Notes: generated by a model from the letters alone, not told the origin. A stretch of DNA of 37,500 bases from Mesostigma viride (GCA_009746045.1 RPFO01000333.1:2359964-2397463), one strand, 5' to 3'. Positions 21,099 through 31,290 are shown, numbered from the stretch's first letter. Translations and numbers: made by a program.

Positions 21099-21666
21099 CT
21101 AGTCACTGTCACTGTCACTGCCATTGTCACAGTCCTCTCCACAGCAAACTGGGCAGAACCAGGCCCCTTTGGGCACGCTAGGCAGCAGGGGGATCGTGCA
21201 GCTCAGATGGAGGCCTCCTTCGCACCCGGATGAGCTGCACAGCAGGAAGGGTCATCGTCGGGTGCGTCAGTCTTAGAGCAGCGCAAGCAAGGAATGTGGG
21301 CAGTGTCACACTCATCCTCATCACCCTCCCCCCAGTGGCAGCCCCCACCCCTCCATAGAACACCGCCTTGCTGTATGGGTGCTGGCCACGCTGCTTGTCC
21401 TTCTTGGCATCATCCCAGTGGTGGCCACGCTTTGTGCTCTTGGCCTTTGCAGCCCCGGCCTTGAACTCTAGCGTCCGTTTCACCACCTGCTGGCACTCCC
21501 TCTTTTTCCTCAGCTCATCCAGCTGTGCAAGGGCAGCGGGGGAGGTGTCTACACCCATAAGCAAACGGCTAGGCACCTCATCTGCCCTTACCTGCCCTCG
21601 GCATGGCCAACCTTGCAAACGCAAGCATAGCAACACGATCGCTAGGCATACATGCCAAGAGAGCAT
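21099..21666 (-). pseudogene. PHD-finger protein 3' part, two frame breaks
   Basis: Minus strand. A Lys-rich segment (about 21350-21600; DELRKKRECQQVVKR, GHHWDDAKKDK) leads to an acidic stretch EGDEDECD and then a PHD zinc finger, a domain that reads histone tails in chromatin. The finger's ligands are visible: HIPCLRC (C-x2-C), LLCSSSGC (C-x4-C), GGLHLSC (H-x2-C) and GAWFCPVC (C-x2-C), followed by an acidic Ser/Asp tail and a stop at 21099-21101. They lie in more than one frame: one break is at a six-base homopolymer (21328-21333) and one inside the finger (about 21243-21252). A single base at each would join them. It is either a pseudogene or affected by homopolymer errors. The ATG at 21666 gives a hydrophobic leader that may be intronic; the true start is unknown. 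Confidence 0.6.
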
Positions 21667-23259
21667 ACACTATACTCAACCCAAGGTTACCTTATAAACT
21701 TCATGATTAGAACTCGGCAAATCTATGACCAAAAGCACATATAAATAACTATTACACACTGATGACGACACATGCTCAAGGTTGGGGGTCACTGTGACAC
21801 GCACTGATGAGTTTCCTAGACAACCACCGGACAGGCGCTAAGGACCACTCAGTAACCAAGTATAAACACAATTACACTTTCCATGCCATCCAACATGCAT
21901 CAAATACATGCTGAATATGTTATGAAGTACACAGGGTTGGCCACACACCTCATACCCCTTAACCGTCCCTCGAGCATGGCCAGACTTATAAGCATGTGAA
22001 TAGCAATAATGATGATGGCACTGAAATGCCTTACCAGCATTTTCTATGTTTCTCCCAGGTTAGAGTGTAAGGCTTATGCCAACCAAGCTAATCAACACAG
22101 CAACAACTCCTGAACTGCCCTACCTGAGATGGGCAACAAACTGGAACTATGGAGGGCAAGGAACCAAGGAGATCATGGCATACAAAGCTTGCATGCAGTC
22201 AACCATGTCAACCATGGTTGGCTCAGCACATTGCAGTCTTTTCACATGATGATATCAAAGGAAAGCTCAAATAAACCAACGGTGGTAGCTATCTACATGC
22301 AGTCACACAAATGCAATATCTCCAACATGATCGTCAATAAAACACTTCCTCCCCTGCACGATAAAATGGAAAGAAACCATTGGCGGCCCTCCAGCGCATG
22401 AGCGCTGTGATGCCGCTGCGAAGAGAGGGTGCGTCACTCTCACACAACAAGAAGCGTCCATACGCACAACATCCTTGCCAGAACACGTTTTATGAAATGC
22501 CTTAACCTTCCCGAGAAGATATAGGCTTCGACTGAAGCGGCCCTGACCACGACGTCAGCGAAAACAATGTAAATATGCCAGGTATTCGACAACACCACGG
22601 CAAGCAACGGCGAGCTAGCTGGCGGAAACTGCCCAAACAGAACGAAAAAAACTTCGAACGATGAGCTCATAGAAGAAAGAACTGATAGCACATAACATTC
22701 GCGACAAATCTATACCTGTCCCTCGCAGATCCCTCGCCCAGGCGCGCAACAACGGCCGTTCTTCCATGGAAGGTTCCGACATGCACTGCGCAGGCCTGAA
22801 GAATTACTTACCGAGAATAGCCGAAAATGTAGCAAAAAGCACCAGTTCGGTTTGGAATTCAATGCTACCGATATTAATGCATCGTTTACGGTCAAAAAGC
22901 CCCCCAAAACTGCGAATTCACTGCCGCTATCACGAATTCTATTTTATTCCGCGCGACCAAAAAATGCAGTTTACCCCCCATGCCGATGGCAGTAAAAGAA
23001 AGCAGCGATATTGTAAATCAGCAACTTGCCGCCACAACCCAACATCATTAAATCATCGTCTTCAACATTCGAGCATTTTTTTGCATTTCTCTAGCCCTAC
23101 ATTGCTAGTTTCGCCTAAACGCAGTCGCCATGGCCACTTCCGCAAGGGGTGCGCGCACCGTGCACCCACTTTTCACTTGACGGCGGTACCCGCGAATTTT
23201 TGGCGCCAAAAAAAATTCGGCCGGCGCACGCCCCCTTAATACGTCGTACGCAGGAAATA
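21667..23259. other. Long stretch without a supported gene
   Basis: No recognisable domain in any frame, and no clear repeat. A hairpin-like GCGCATGAGCGC lies near 22394. Confidence 0.35.
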
Positions 23260-23655
23260 GGAACCTTAACCTGTGGTCTGTTGGTACCGCAGGCCTAGTC
23301 CTGGACTTCTAGGTGCAGATGCAACAGTCACTGTGGACTGTGCTCTGTGGTCACTGTGCCTGTATGGCAGACCTACTGTATAGGAACTGGGCGCTGTACA
23401 GGTAGTTAATACTGTACCGGGAGTGTTATTACTGAGCAGGCCTTCTGGGCTGCTCAGGACTAGCAAGCACAGTGCACAAGTATATAAAGAATAGACCAGT
23501 GCCATTTGGGCAGATCTCTTGCGAGCCCGCCTCACGTGTGTTGCCTTGACTTGGCAAACTCGTATACAAGCACTCACGTGCACGAGTGCTGTAAGCCTAT
23601 ACAATTTAACAAAGCTCCGTTTCCAACCATATTCACACATTGCTGCATTGCAACC
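23260..23655 (+). promoter_or_regulatory. Promoter or LTR-like region upstream of ORF 24539
   Basis: It contains a good TATA box, TATATAAAG (23481-23489), followed by about 170 bp before the SINE-like insertion. It lies upstream of, and in the same orientation as, the 307-codon ORF and retrotransposon 2, so it may be that element's U3/R. No second copy was found on the far side because that end has been lost. Confidence 0.3.
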
Positions 23656-23665
23656 ATATCCTTAC

Positions 23666-24409
23666 TATAGGATTCAGCCGTGTTCAGCCCGTCTCACGGT
23701 GCGAGACTGAACAAGTCTCGCGTGCAGACACGTGTGTAGTACTCCTACACACAGATCTCGAGTGATTTATCTAGTACCAAATCCGAAAGGCTTGCATCAC
23801 TCCCCGGACAGGAGAACTTTTGCGGATGACTGTAGGTGTAAGTTGGCGATGCCATGGTAACCGGAGACGTCCGTCCTATAGTCAGCAAAATTGGTGCGAG
23901 AGGTCCCCAGTTCGATTCCGGTCGGATTCATTTGCAGATCGCGTTTTCCGCGTTTTCCGCGGCCTGGCACTGAACGCAAAGGTTTTCACCTTTGCGGAGT
24001 GTCTGATCAGAATATACGCTTGGCTGATTTCGATAGTACCGGCTACGCCCCCTTCTACTAAAAAGAAGGATTCAGCCGTGTTCAGCCCGTCTCACGGTGC
24101 GAGACTGAACAAGTCTCGCGTGCAGACACGTGTGTAGTACTCCTACACACAGATCTCGAGTGATTTATCTAGTACCAAATCCGAAAGGCTTGCATCACTC
24201 CCCGGACAGGAGAACTTTTGCGGATGACTGTAGGTGTAAGTTGGCGATGCCATGGTAACCGGAGACGTCCGTCCTATAGTCAGCAAAATTGGTGCGAGAG
24301 GTCCCCAGTTCGATTCCGGTCGGATTCATTTGCAGATCGCGTTTTCCGCGTTTTCCGCGGCCTGGCACTGAACGCAAAGGTTTTCACCTTTGCGGAGTGT
24401 CTGATCAGA
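23666..24409. mobile_element. Dimeric tRNA-like SINE insertion
   Basis: Two apparently identical 347-bp units (23669-24015 and 24067-24413) are separated by 51 bp, period 398. The block is flanked by ATATCCTTAC (23656-23665 and 24410-24419), a likely target-site duplication of 6-10 bp; its first bases overlap the unit's own AATAT end. Each unit contains an RNA polymerase III B-box match GTTCGATTCC (23910-23919, 24308-24317) and, about 75 bp upstream, an A-box-like TGTAAGTTGG. That supports a tRNA-derived SINE. There is no poly(A) tail and the parent tRNA is not identified. Confidence 0.6.
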
Positions 24410-24538
24410 ATATCCTTACATATTGCGTTCATAAAAACGTTAACTCAAATTACAAGCAGTCTCGACGGAACGGCCAGGAGGGTCGTTGCTGTTTGCTGCG
24501 TGCAGCGTTGACGACGCGAGAAGCTCGTCCGGTGGTGA

Positions 24539-25462
24539 ATGGTGCAGGAATTAGAACAACGGCAGCAGAATTTCCGGTTTCGGCAGTCTGCTGGTGGTTC
24601 AATTTCGCCTGAATTGCGTCGTGTGGTTCGAGATTTATCTTTATTGCTTGCAGATCGTCCACCTGTTAATCGCAACTTCGTGCAATTCGTCGACGACCAG
24701 GTCGAGGATTGGGAGCGAATTCTGCGGCACGTCCAAACCATCGTCATTCCGGAGCACCGGAGCATCGACGACATCGAGCAAGAGCTGCACGGTTTGGTCG
24801 GTATCCAGACTGTGATTACAGCATTAGCTGAGCGGGTGCGTGCGGAGTTGGCGGCTAGGCGAGGAGAGGCTGCGGAGGCAGCTGGTGCAGTGCGACACGA
24901 GTTCGTGCCGGCAGCAGCGGGTGCGGGTGTTCAACGTACGTTCGCAGGTGTAATCGGCGACGAGGGTGTTGCAGCGGGACCAGTTCGACGTGAGCGACGC
25001 GGAGCGGAGCGCTACAGGCGGCTGGCAGAGGTCGAGGCGGCAGCGGAAGCCATCACCGGAGGACAGCGTGCGGCACGAGTCGGCAGGTTTCCGGAGCGAG
25101 CAAGGGTTCCTTTTCAGGAACTGCCCCAACCCCTTCGCGTTCGTGTGACGCGTTGGGAAGAGTTCGCCCCTCTTGGTTACGACAGTGACCTTGAGGTGGG
25201 AGCAGTGGGCGTCGCTGGGCTAGGCGACGAGGCGCTTGGCAACCACGAGGTGCCAAGATACAATCCGCGGGGTGCCAACGACGGGTTGTCACCTGTCTAC
25301 TATACTAACGGTGACGACTCTGTCATCGCGGGCCGACAGCGGGTCGACGACGGCGCAGCGGGTAGCAGGGTGCCAGAGCTGATCGTTGTGAGCGACAGCG
25401 ACAGTGACAGCGACAAGGAGAACCAGGAAGCGCCTGCGGTTGACCGTGGTGGTCTTGACTGA
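24539..25462 (+). CDS. 307-aa protein of unknown function, acidic tail
   Basis: Starts at ATG 24539 and ends at TGA 25460-25462. The N-terminal 120 residues look helical (ELRRVVRDLSLLLADRP, VEDWERILRHVQTI, IQTVITALAERVRAELAARR). An Ala/Gly/Arg-rich middle follows (about 120-215), then a short acidic-aromatic part, and a C-terminal VSDSDSDSDKENQ. No enzyme motif or zinc finger was found. It lies 57 bp before a 780-bp insertion element and 0.9 kb before the gag of retrotransposon 2. It may be an extra 5' ORF of that element (no counterpart is seen in element 1) or an independent gene. Confidence 0.55.
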   Translation: MVQELEQRQQNFRFRQSAGGSISPELRRVVRDLSLLLADRPPVNRNFVQFVDDQVEDWERILRHVQTIVIPEHRSIDDIEQELHGLVGIQTVITALAERVRAELAARRGEAAEAAGAVRHEFVPAAAGAGVQRTFAGVIGDEGVAAGPVRRERRGAERYRRLAEVEAAAEAITGGQRAARVGRFPERARVPFQELPQPLRVRVTRWEEFAPLGYDSDLEVGAVGVAGLGDEALGNHEVPRYNPRGANDGLSPVYYTNGDDSVIAGRQRVDDGAAGSRVPELIVVSDSDSDSDKENQEAPAVDRGGLD

Positions 25463-25519
25463 GTGGTAACACTTGGCATTTTCCTTTCTTGTTCAGTAGC
25501 TTATATTGCTTTAAGTCAT

Positions 25520-26302
25520 CAAGTTTCGTTTAAGTGGCCAGCCGGAGCGGCTGCTTAGGTTTTAGCGGGCAAGTGTTCGAAGCGCGTCATTGGTGAATTA
25601 CTGGGGAACTTGGGTTTCCCCGCGAAACTCCAACCGCACGTTCAGATTTCCAAATCTCAAGTAAAGTTCGGCGCAACTTTCTGAACGGGGGCAGTTGACG
25701 AGCAGCATTCCTCCGGACGAATGAATTGCGTTCCATACTTGCGCAAAATTTTGAAAGGTGGCTTGCGTGCAGCCCTACTAAAATTGGCGCGGACGTTCAG
25801 ATTTCCAAATCTCAAGTAAATTTCGGCGGAACTTTCTGAACGGGGGTAGTTGGCGGGCAGCGTTCCTCCAGACGAATGAAATGCGTTCCATACTAGCGCA
25901 AAATTTTGAAAGGTAGCTTGCGTGCAGCCCTACTAAAATTTGCGCGAAGTGTGGGACTGAAAATTCGTAACGGAAACTTTTTGGTAGTTGCCGTCACTTC
26001 CTCTTGTGCAAACGTGTGGGAGTGAAAATTCGTAACGGAAACTTTTTGGTAGTTGCCGTCACTTCATTTTGCGCGAGTGTTGGGCTGAAAATTCGTAACG
26101 GAAACTTTTTGGTAGTTGGCGTCACTTCCTATGGTTGTACTGAAAATTCGCTGAAATTCGCTGAATTCGTACCGTAGCCTAATTTTTAGTACCTCGAAGT
26201 GACGGGGCATGCACCTAAAAATTTGCCCACAAGTACACTTGGCAGCGCGCTCACTGGGAAAATTTGTACAGCCGCTCCGGCGGGCCACTTGAACGAATTG
26301 TA
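25520..26302. mobile_element. 780-bp TIR element, copy L
   Basis: It has imperfect terminal inverted repeats: CAAGTTTCGTTTAAGTGGCC at the left against the reverse complement of the right end, TACAATTCGTTCAAGTGGCC, both continuing GCCGGAGCGGCTG. The flanks read CAT[...]ATG, so the target duplication may be only AT. The interior holds two 155-bp tandem units (starting 25639 and 25794, TTCAGATTTCCAAATCTC) and three 64-bp units (25959, 26023, 26087; GAAAATTCGTAACGGAAAC). Non-coding. An almost identical copy lies in opposite orientation at 30244-31021. Confidence 0.85.
25639..26140. repeat. Internal tandem repeats of copy L
   Basis: Two 155-bp units followed by three 64-bp units; the same arrangement is present, inverted, in copy R. 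Such subterminal repeats are often transposase-binding regions in large TIR elements, but that is inference here. Confidence 0.75.
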
Positions 26303-26355
26303 ATGTTGCTGCTTGGCCACTTGGCTGGCTGTAGCAGATCTGAACAGAGGCCATC

Positions 26356-27543
26356 ATGAGTGAGGGAGCTATTGACCAACGAGGGCGCGGTATGGCCTTT
26401 GCGCGGCGCGGCGCTGGGATGGATGGACACGATGGACGCGATGGACGCGATGGACGCGATGGACGCGGTGACGGCCAGGCGCTGGGAGACCAGGCTGCGC
26501 TGCCAGATGATCAGAGCCAAGGATCTCAGGGCGGTCAGAACGCGCCAGCTGCAGATCAAGCGGCACCTAAGCGGCCGACCGTGGCTGAGGGGTACGCGGT
26601 GCTAAGTCAGTTTCAGTCCATCAAGGACAATTGGCAGCCCCGGGACGCTGAGAGGATGTTAGAGGACATGAACTTGTACACGGACATCTACACCGGTGAC
26701 AAGCTTCGCATCCTGGCGTCTAGTGCCTACATAAGGCAGTCGGCGAGGCGGCTGTTCAAGTTTGTTCGGGAGCGACACACGGCGGGGGACACCTGGGCGG
26801 CGTTTATGACGCGACTCAGGTCGTTCCTGAGTGACAAGAGGACCATAGATGGTTCTCACCTGAAGCAAGAGTACCTGGACTACAAGCCCATCAAGGGGCA
26901 GCTAGTGGTCCACGCCTTTGAAGACTTCGTCAAGCTGAGGGAGGACGCCATGGCCAAAGGGTTCTTCGTTGCAGATCGGATGGCCATGGGCGACTTTCTC
27001 AAGTCGCTGCAGCTGGATCCTGTCACCATGGATAATGTGACCATCCACATGCGACAAGTCCATGGCTGGGCCGCCATGACGGACCAGTTGTATGAGTGTT
27101 TCAGCGGCAAGTACGTAGGTGGTAAGCGCCCACGTCAAGGAGACGAGGAGGCAGCTGAACCTGCGGTTAAGTCCATGAGGGGATCGGGCCACGGGGGCCC
27201 AGCGTCCTCGAGAGGGCCTGAGACCTCTTCAAGGGGTCGAGGAAGGTCCAGGAGGGGGCGTGACAGAAGGGCTGGACGGGGGACCCCGCCGAAGTCGGGA
27301 CATCCACAGTCCCAGTTTGACTTCAAGAGGGTGGGTGGTCCTCCCAAGGCTGGGCCCAGCAGTGGGACCTCACGGGACATCAGTCAGGTGGAATGTTATT
27401 TCTGCCAAGGGAAGGGTCACTTCAGGAATGAGTGTCCCTCGTACCTGAGGCAGGAAGGTCAGAGCAAGCCAGCTCAGGGTGGCAGCAAGGAGAAGGCTGG
27501 TCCATCCCAGGATAAGGGCAAGGGCAAGGCTGCTGATCATTGA
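26356..27543 (+). CDS. gag of retrotransposon 2
   Basis: Starts at an ATG in context CCATCATGAG and encodes 395 residues. The N-terminus has a short repeat DGRDGRDGRDGR (9-bp DNA repeats near 26430-26470). A helical capsid-like region (about 75-260, e.g. AERMLEDMNLYTD, ARRLFKFVRERH) is followed by an Arg/Gly-rich basic segment. A nucleocapsid zinc knuckle CYFCQGKGHFRNEC follows, with the usual C-x2-C-x4-H-x4-C spacing, then a Lys-rich tail. The frame is intact. It ends in TGA (27541-27543) followed by CTT, and pol continues in the same frame without another stop, which suggests readthrough to make Gag-Pol. Confidence 0.85.
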   Translation: MSEGAIDQRGRGMAFARRGAGMDGHDGRDGRDGRDGRGDGQALGDQAALPDDQSQGSQGGQNAPAADQAAPKRPTVAEGYAVLSQFQSIKDNWQPRDAERMLEDMNLYTDIYTGDKLRILASSAYIRQSARRLFKFVRERHTAGDTWAAFMTRLRSFLSDKRTIDGSHLKQEYLDYKPIKGQLVVHAFEDFVKLREDAMAKGFFVADRMAMGDFLKSLQLDPVTMDNVTIHMRQVHGWAAMTDQLYECFSGKYVGGKRPRQGDEEAAEPAVKSMRGSGHGGPASSRGPETSSRGRGRSRRGRDRRAGRGTPPKSGHPQSQFDFKRVGGPPKAGPSSGTSRDISQVECYFCQGKGHFRNECPSYLRQEGQSKPAQGGSKEKAGPSQDKGKGKAADH

Positions 27544-30231
27544 CTTGAGCCTGCACACATCCCTGAACCCTGGAGGGTGCCCCCAGGGGTGTGTAATGTA
27601 GCTGCTAGTGACGGCAGTGAGGGGCAGCCCCATGCTCTAGTGACAGAGCCTATTGGACACGATGGGGCAAGCTTGGTTACCACAGAGAGTATGCCAGCTG
27701 TAGCTGCAGTGGTTACTCGCCAACGTGCCCGCCATGGCGGTGCTGAGCCTGAGGTAGGACCTGGTGATGTGGACCCAGGTGGATCTCAGAAGCATTCTGA
27801 CCGTGCAGGACTGGCACAGGATGGTCAGGATGAGGATAGGGCTGGAGACAGTCTGACAGGCACGACCCTGGTGCCTCCTGTACATAAGGGATCTGTACAT
27901 ACCTTGAGTGCTAATAATGACAATAAAAGGTTTTCTCTCTTGTATGACATTGCCTCAAGGTTGCATACCATGTTTGGCCATGCAGCTCAGTCTTTGCAAG
28001 TTGCTAGACGGCTGGGAGGAAGTGAGTTGTACTCCATCTGCCAACAGGTTGCTCAAGCTTGCAAGTGCAGGCTAGTTGCTAGAAAGCCCAAGCAGTCTCA
28101 TGCCAGGACTCCTATTTTGCAGCCAGGCCATGTGCAGGTAGATATTCAGAGAATCAGGGGTTTGAAGCTGCTGGTGGCAGTGGACAGATATACCAAGTAC
28201 AAGACCCTAGAGATCCTGCCTGACATGGAGAAGCCTACATTAATTGCTGCTCTGAAGTTGACAAGGAGCAGGTACCCTGGGTTGGAGTTGTTGCAGTGTG
28301 ACATTCAGTTTGAGTGCTGTGAGAACCTGCCAGAGTTTCCAGAGTTGCTGATTACACCCAGGGAGAGCCACGGCCAGCAAGGGGTGGTGGAGAGAGCCAT
28401 CCAAGAGATCAAGACTGTGCTGCTGGTGGAGAGGATTCCAAGGACGTCATCTGCCATTGTGACATCTGCATGGCTACGTTCTGTGGAGGATAGGCTGAAC
28501 CTCAGGACTCCCATGTTCTTTGGTGACATTGCCATCAATCCTCTTATGCTGCACACCAGGATGCTGCCAGCTGATGCTGAGCAGGCATGGAAGGAGAAGC
28601 TAGAGGCCAAGTTCCTCAAGCTGAGGCAGAAAGACAAGGGCTGGAGTGTCCTAGAACCTAACGTTGGACAACAGGTTGTTGTGTGGAAGGAACCAAGCTT
28701 TCCAGGGAAACGTGGCAGCTGGCATGATGGGGTGGTGACCCGAGTAGAAGCCGCTGGCCATAAGTGCTGGGTGGCCATTGATGGCTCCCAAGCAGTGCAC
28801 CGTCTGTCCTGGTCAAAGATCCGTCCCCGGGGAGGTAATCAAGGAGACCTCTTCCAGGTGCCCGTTGGTGTACAAGGCGGGGGTGACGTGGAGCTTCCTG
28901 ATCAGGGTGCTACAGCTGTATCGAGCCCTCAGGGTGACCCTGGCCCGGCCCCTGGGGTACCTTCACATACGGTGGTTGGGCAAGCAGGCGGACAGGCTGC
29001 ACCTCCGGAACGGCCCGACACCAGGCCTAGGGGTGTGCGTCTATCAGATATTGTACAGGCTTTGCAAAGAGCCAAGAAGGAGCCTAAGGTGTCCAAGCTT
29101 GTCCAGTTGGATGAACCTGAGGTAGCTGCCATGGAGATAGATACCAATGCACAGGTTTCTGTCATGGGACCTCAGCATACAGGAGAACTGCTGGTCGGAG
29201 AACCAAGTTGCCCCTGGGTGTCTGATTTCAGTGGTAGGACGCATCTAAGGGTGTTGGGAGAGGTTACTGCCCCTGTCATGGGTGTGGATGTGACCTTCCT
29301 TGTCCTAGAGGACTATGATGGCCCTGTGATTTTGGGTCAGAATTTTCTGGGCAATCCTGGGATTTCTATCAGAGCTACAGCTCTGAGAAGAGATGGCTGG
29401 GGGATGATTCCCCTAGAAAATTTCAGGACAACATTTCCAGTCAGGTGCAGGGCCAAGCCGGTCAAGGGTGTAAAATGGGATGAAGGGGAGGTGCCCCCAG
29501 CAGCCAGTTTGGTGATTCCAGCTGTGTTGCACCCCAGCAGTATTGGCATAACTCACAGGAGCCTTGCTGCACACTCTCCTTTGACATATGACCAGCTGGT
29601 CCAAGAGATGAGCTCGCCTACTTTGTTTGAGGCTTGGAAGCTCGCCTTCTCCAAGGCATTGGAGGAGTGGTTGCAGTTTGAGTGTGCTGCACCAACAGAC
29701 AGACGTCCCCCAGCATCAAGGAAGCTTGCTTTGAGATTTGTGCTGAAGAGGAAGGTTGTGGATGAGGTATCAGTGCCCCATGTCAGGCCTGTCCTGAATG
29801 AGTATCACGGCACGGGGAGTCTGCCAGGAGAGGAGCTGTACACGCCAGGGATGCTACACGACACATGGAGAATTTTGCTATGTCTCTACGTGGGGTTGCT
29901 GAACAGGGGAGCAGCTATGTCATCAGTGCTGCTGGACTTCAAGAGGGCATTTTTAAAATCTGATCCAGAAGTGGCCAGGAGGGTGTGGAAGCAGGATGAG
30001 CCTTACTGTGTTGAGGTGCCTGCCATCTGGAAGCTGGAGCTGCATCAACAATTCCTGGTTATTCTGAAGGGCCTGGAAGGACTCAGGTCGAGCCCAATCA
30101 TCTGGAGACTCACGCTGCAGGAAGCTCTGATCAGTGAGTGTGGCTTGAGAGTGTCTTCAGTTGATCCCTGTTTGCTGCTGGCCCAATGGGAGGGTCTGCC
30201 AGTGTATGCTAGTTTGCATGCAAGGAGATGA
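27544..30231 (+). pseudogene. pol of retrotransposon 2, integrase-protease-RT part
   Basis: Open from the codon after the gag TGA. Residues are counted from 27577. Integrase: H130, H135, C155, C162, C164; catalytic D189 (QVDIQRI), D242 (QCDIQF), E272 (GQQGVVE); SH3-like tail about 362-417. Linker, then retropepsin-like: D522-T-N-A and VILGQNFL (584-591). RT from about 680: FEAWKLAFSKALEEW, LLDFKRAF (D787), LKGLEGLRSSPIIW. The frame ends early because of a TGCA tandem duplication (30215-30222) just before the GDD codons; without it the frame would read SLQGDDLHF. It is otherwise uninterrupted for almost 900 codons. Confidence 0.85.
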
Positions 30232-30243
30232 TCTGCATTTCAT

Positions 30244-31021
30244 TACAATTCGTTCAAGTGGCCCGCCGGAGCGGCTGTACAATTTTTCCCAGTGAGCGCG
30301 CTGCCAAGTGTACTTGTGGGCAAATTTTTAGGTGCCCCGTCACTTCGAGGTACTAAAAATTAGGCTACGGTACGAATTCAGCGAATTTCAGCGAATTTTC
30401 AGTCGAACCAAAGGAAGTGACGCCCACTACCAAAAAGTTTCCGTTACGAATTTTCAGACCAACACTCGCGCAAAATGAAGTGACGGCAACTACCAAAAAT
30501 TTTCCGTTACGAATTTTCACTCCCACACGTTTGCACAAAAGACTTGACGGCAACTACCAAAAAGTTTCCGTTACGAATTTTCAGTCCCACACTTCGCGCA
30601 AATTTTAGTAGGGCTGCACGCAAGCTACCTTTCAAAATTTTGCGCTAGTATGGAACGCATTTCATTCGTCTGGAGGAACGCTGCCCGCCAACTACCCCCG
30701 TTCAGAAAGTTCCGCCGAAATTTACCCGAGATTTGGAAATCTGAACGTCCGCGCAAATTTTAGTAGGGCTGCACGCAAGCTACCTTTCAAAATTTTGCGC
30801 AAGTATGGAACGCAATTCATTCGTCCGGAGGAATGCTGCTCGTCAACTGCCCCCGTTCAGAAAGTTGCGCCGAACTTTACTTGAGATTTGAAAATCTGAA
30901 CGTGCGGTTGGAGTTTCGCGGGGAAACCCAAGTTCCCAAGTAATTCACCAATGACGCGCTTCGAACACTTGTCCGCTAAAACCTAAGCAGCCGCTCCGGC
31001 TGGCCACTTAAACGAAACTTG
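30244..31021. mobile_element. 780-bp TIR element, copy R (inverted)
   Basis: The reverse complement of 25520-26302 with few differences, including the 64-bp and 155-bp internal repeats. It is inserted in the RT coding sequence 11 bases after the GAT-GAT codons; the flanks CAT[...]ATG fit an AT duplication. Joining the flanks gives CTGCATTTCATGGCT, which aligns with CTACATCTGATAGCT of element 1. That shows this is an insertion into the retroelement and not its terminus. Confidence 0.88.
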
Positions 31022-31290
31022 ATGGCTAGCCCCCACGACCTGGCTGAAGAAGTTTATTCCTGTCATCAGTGGCAAGTTTTCACTGGGCAAGGAGCTGTGG
31101 CAGGAGCCCAACAAGCCTGTAGTGTTCTGTGGAATGCAGGCTACCCTGTTCAGGAGGGATGGGGAGTGGAGTATCAGGCTTCAGGCTGGAGGAGATTATA
31201 AACAGACCATTGTGAAGGCCTTGCCAGAGAAGATCACCCAGGCTGCAGGACCTGAGTTGAGAGGCATGTGGGCCTGGTTTGCCAGCATCT
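31022..31290 (+). pseudogene. RT fragment of retrotransposon 2 after copy R
   Basis: It reads LAPTTWLKKFIPVISGKF, then FCGMQATLFRRDGEWSIRL, then ITQAAGPELRGMWAWFASI, parallel to element 1 (PTSWLKELISIIKSKF, FVGMEATLVKKGGEWRMLL, ITQALCPMVRGMVAWVAGI). A 4-base difference near 31031 also disturbs the frame. Homology stops at about 31290, exactly where TGGGTGGG begins; RNase H is absent. Confidence 0.85.

Larger units (their letters stand above)
26356..31290 (+). mobile_element. Retrotransposon 2 (same family as element 1), truncated
   Basis: It has gag and pol in good order up to the RT active site, then copy R of the 780-bp element, then a further RT segment that stops where the (GGGT)n satellite begins. 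The RNase H and 3' LTR are missing. The 5' limit is uncertain: the 23260-25519 region may belong to it. Confidence 0.85.

Noticed and set aside
23266-23640. 124-codon open frame on the minus strand
   Set aside because: It lies over the TATA-containing promoter/LTR-like region, with no motif and unusual composition.
25517-31024. A 5.5-kb DNA transposon with ~780-bp terminal inverted repeats that captured gag-pol
   Set aside because: The retrotransposon sequence continues outside the right repeat (31022-31290), and each repeat has its own terminal inverted repeats, so two separate insertions are simpler.
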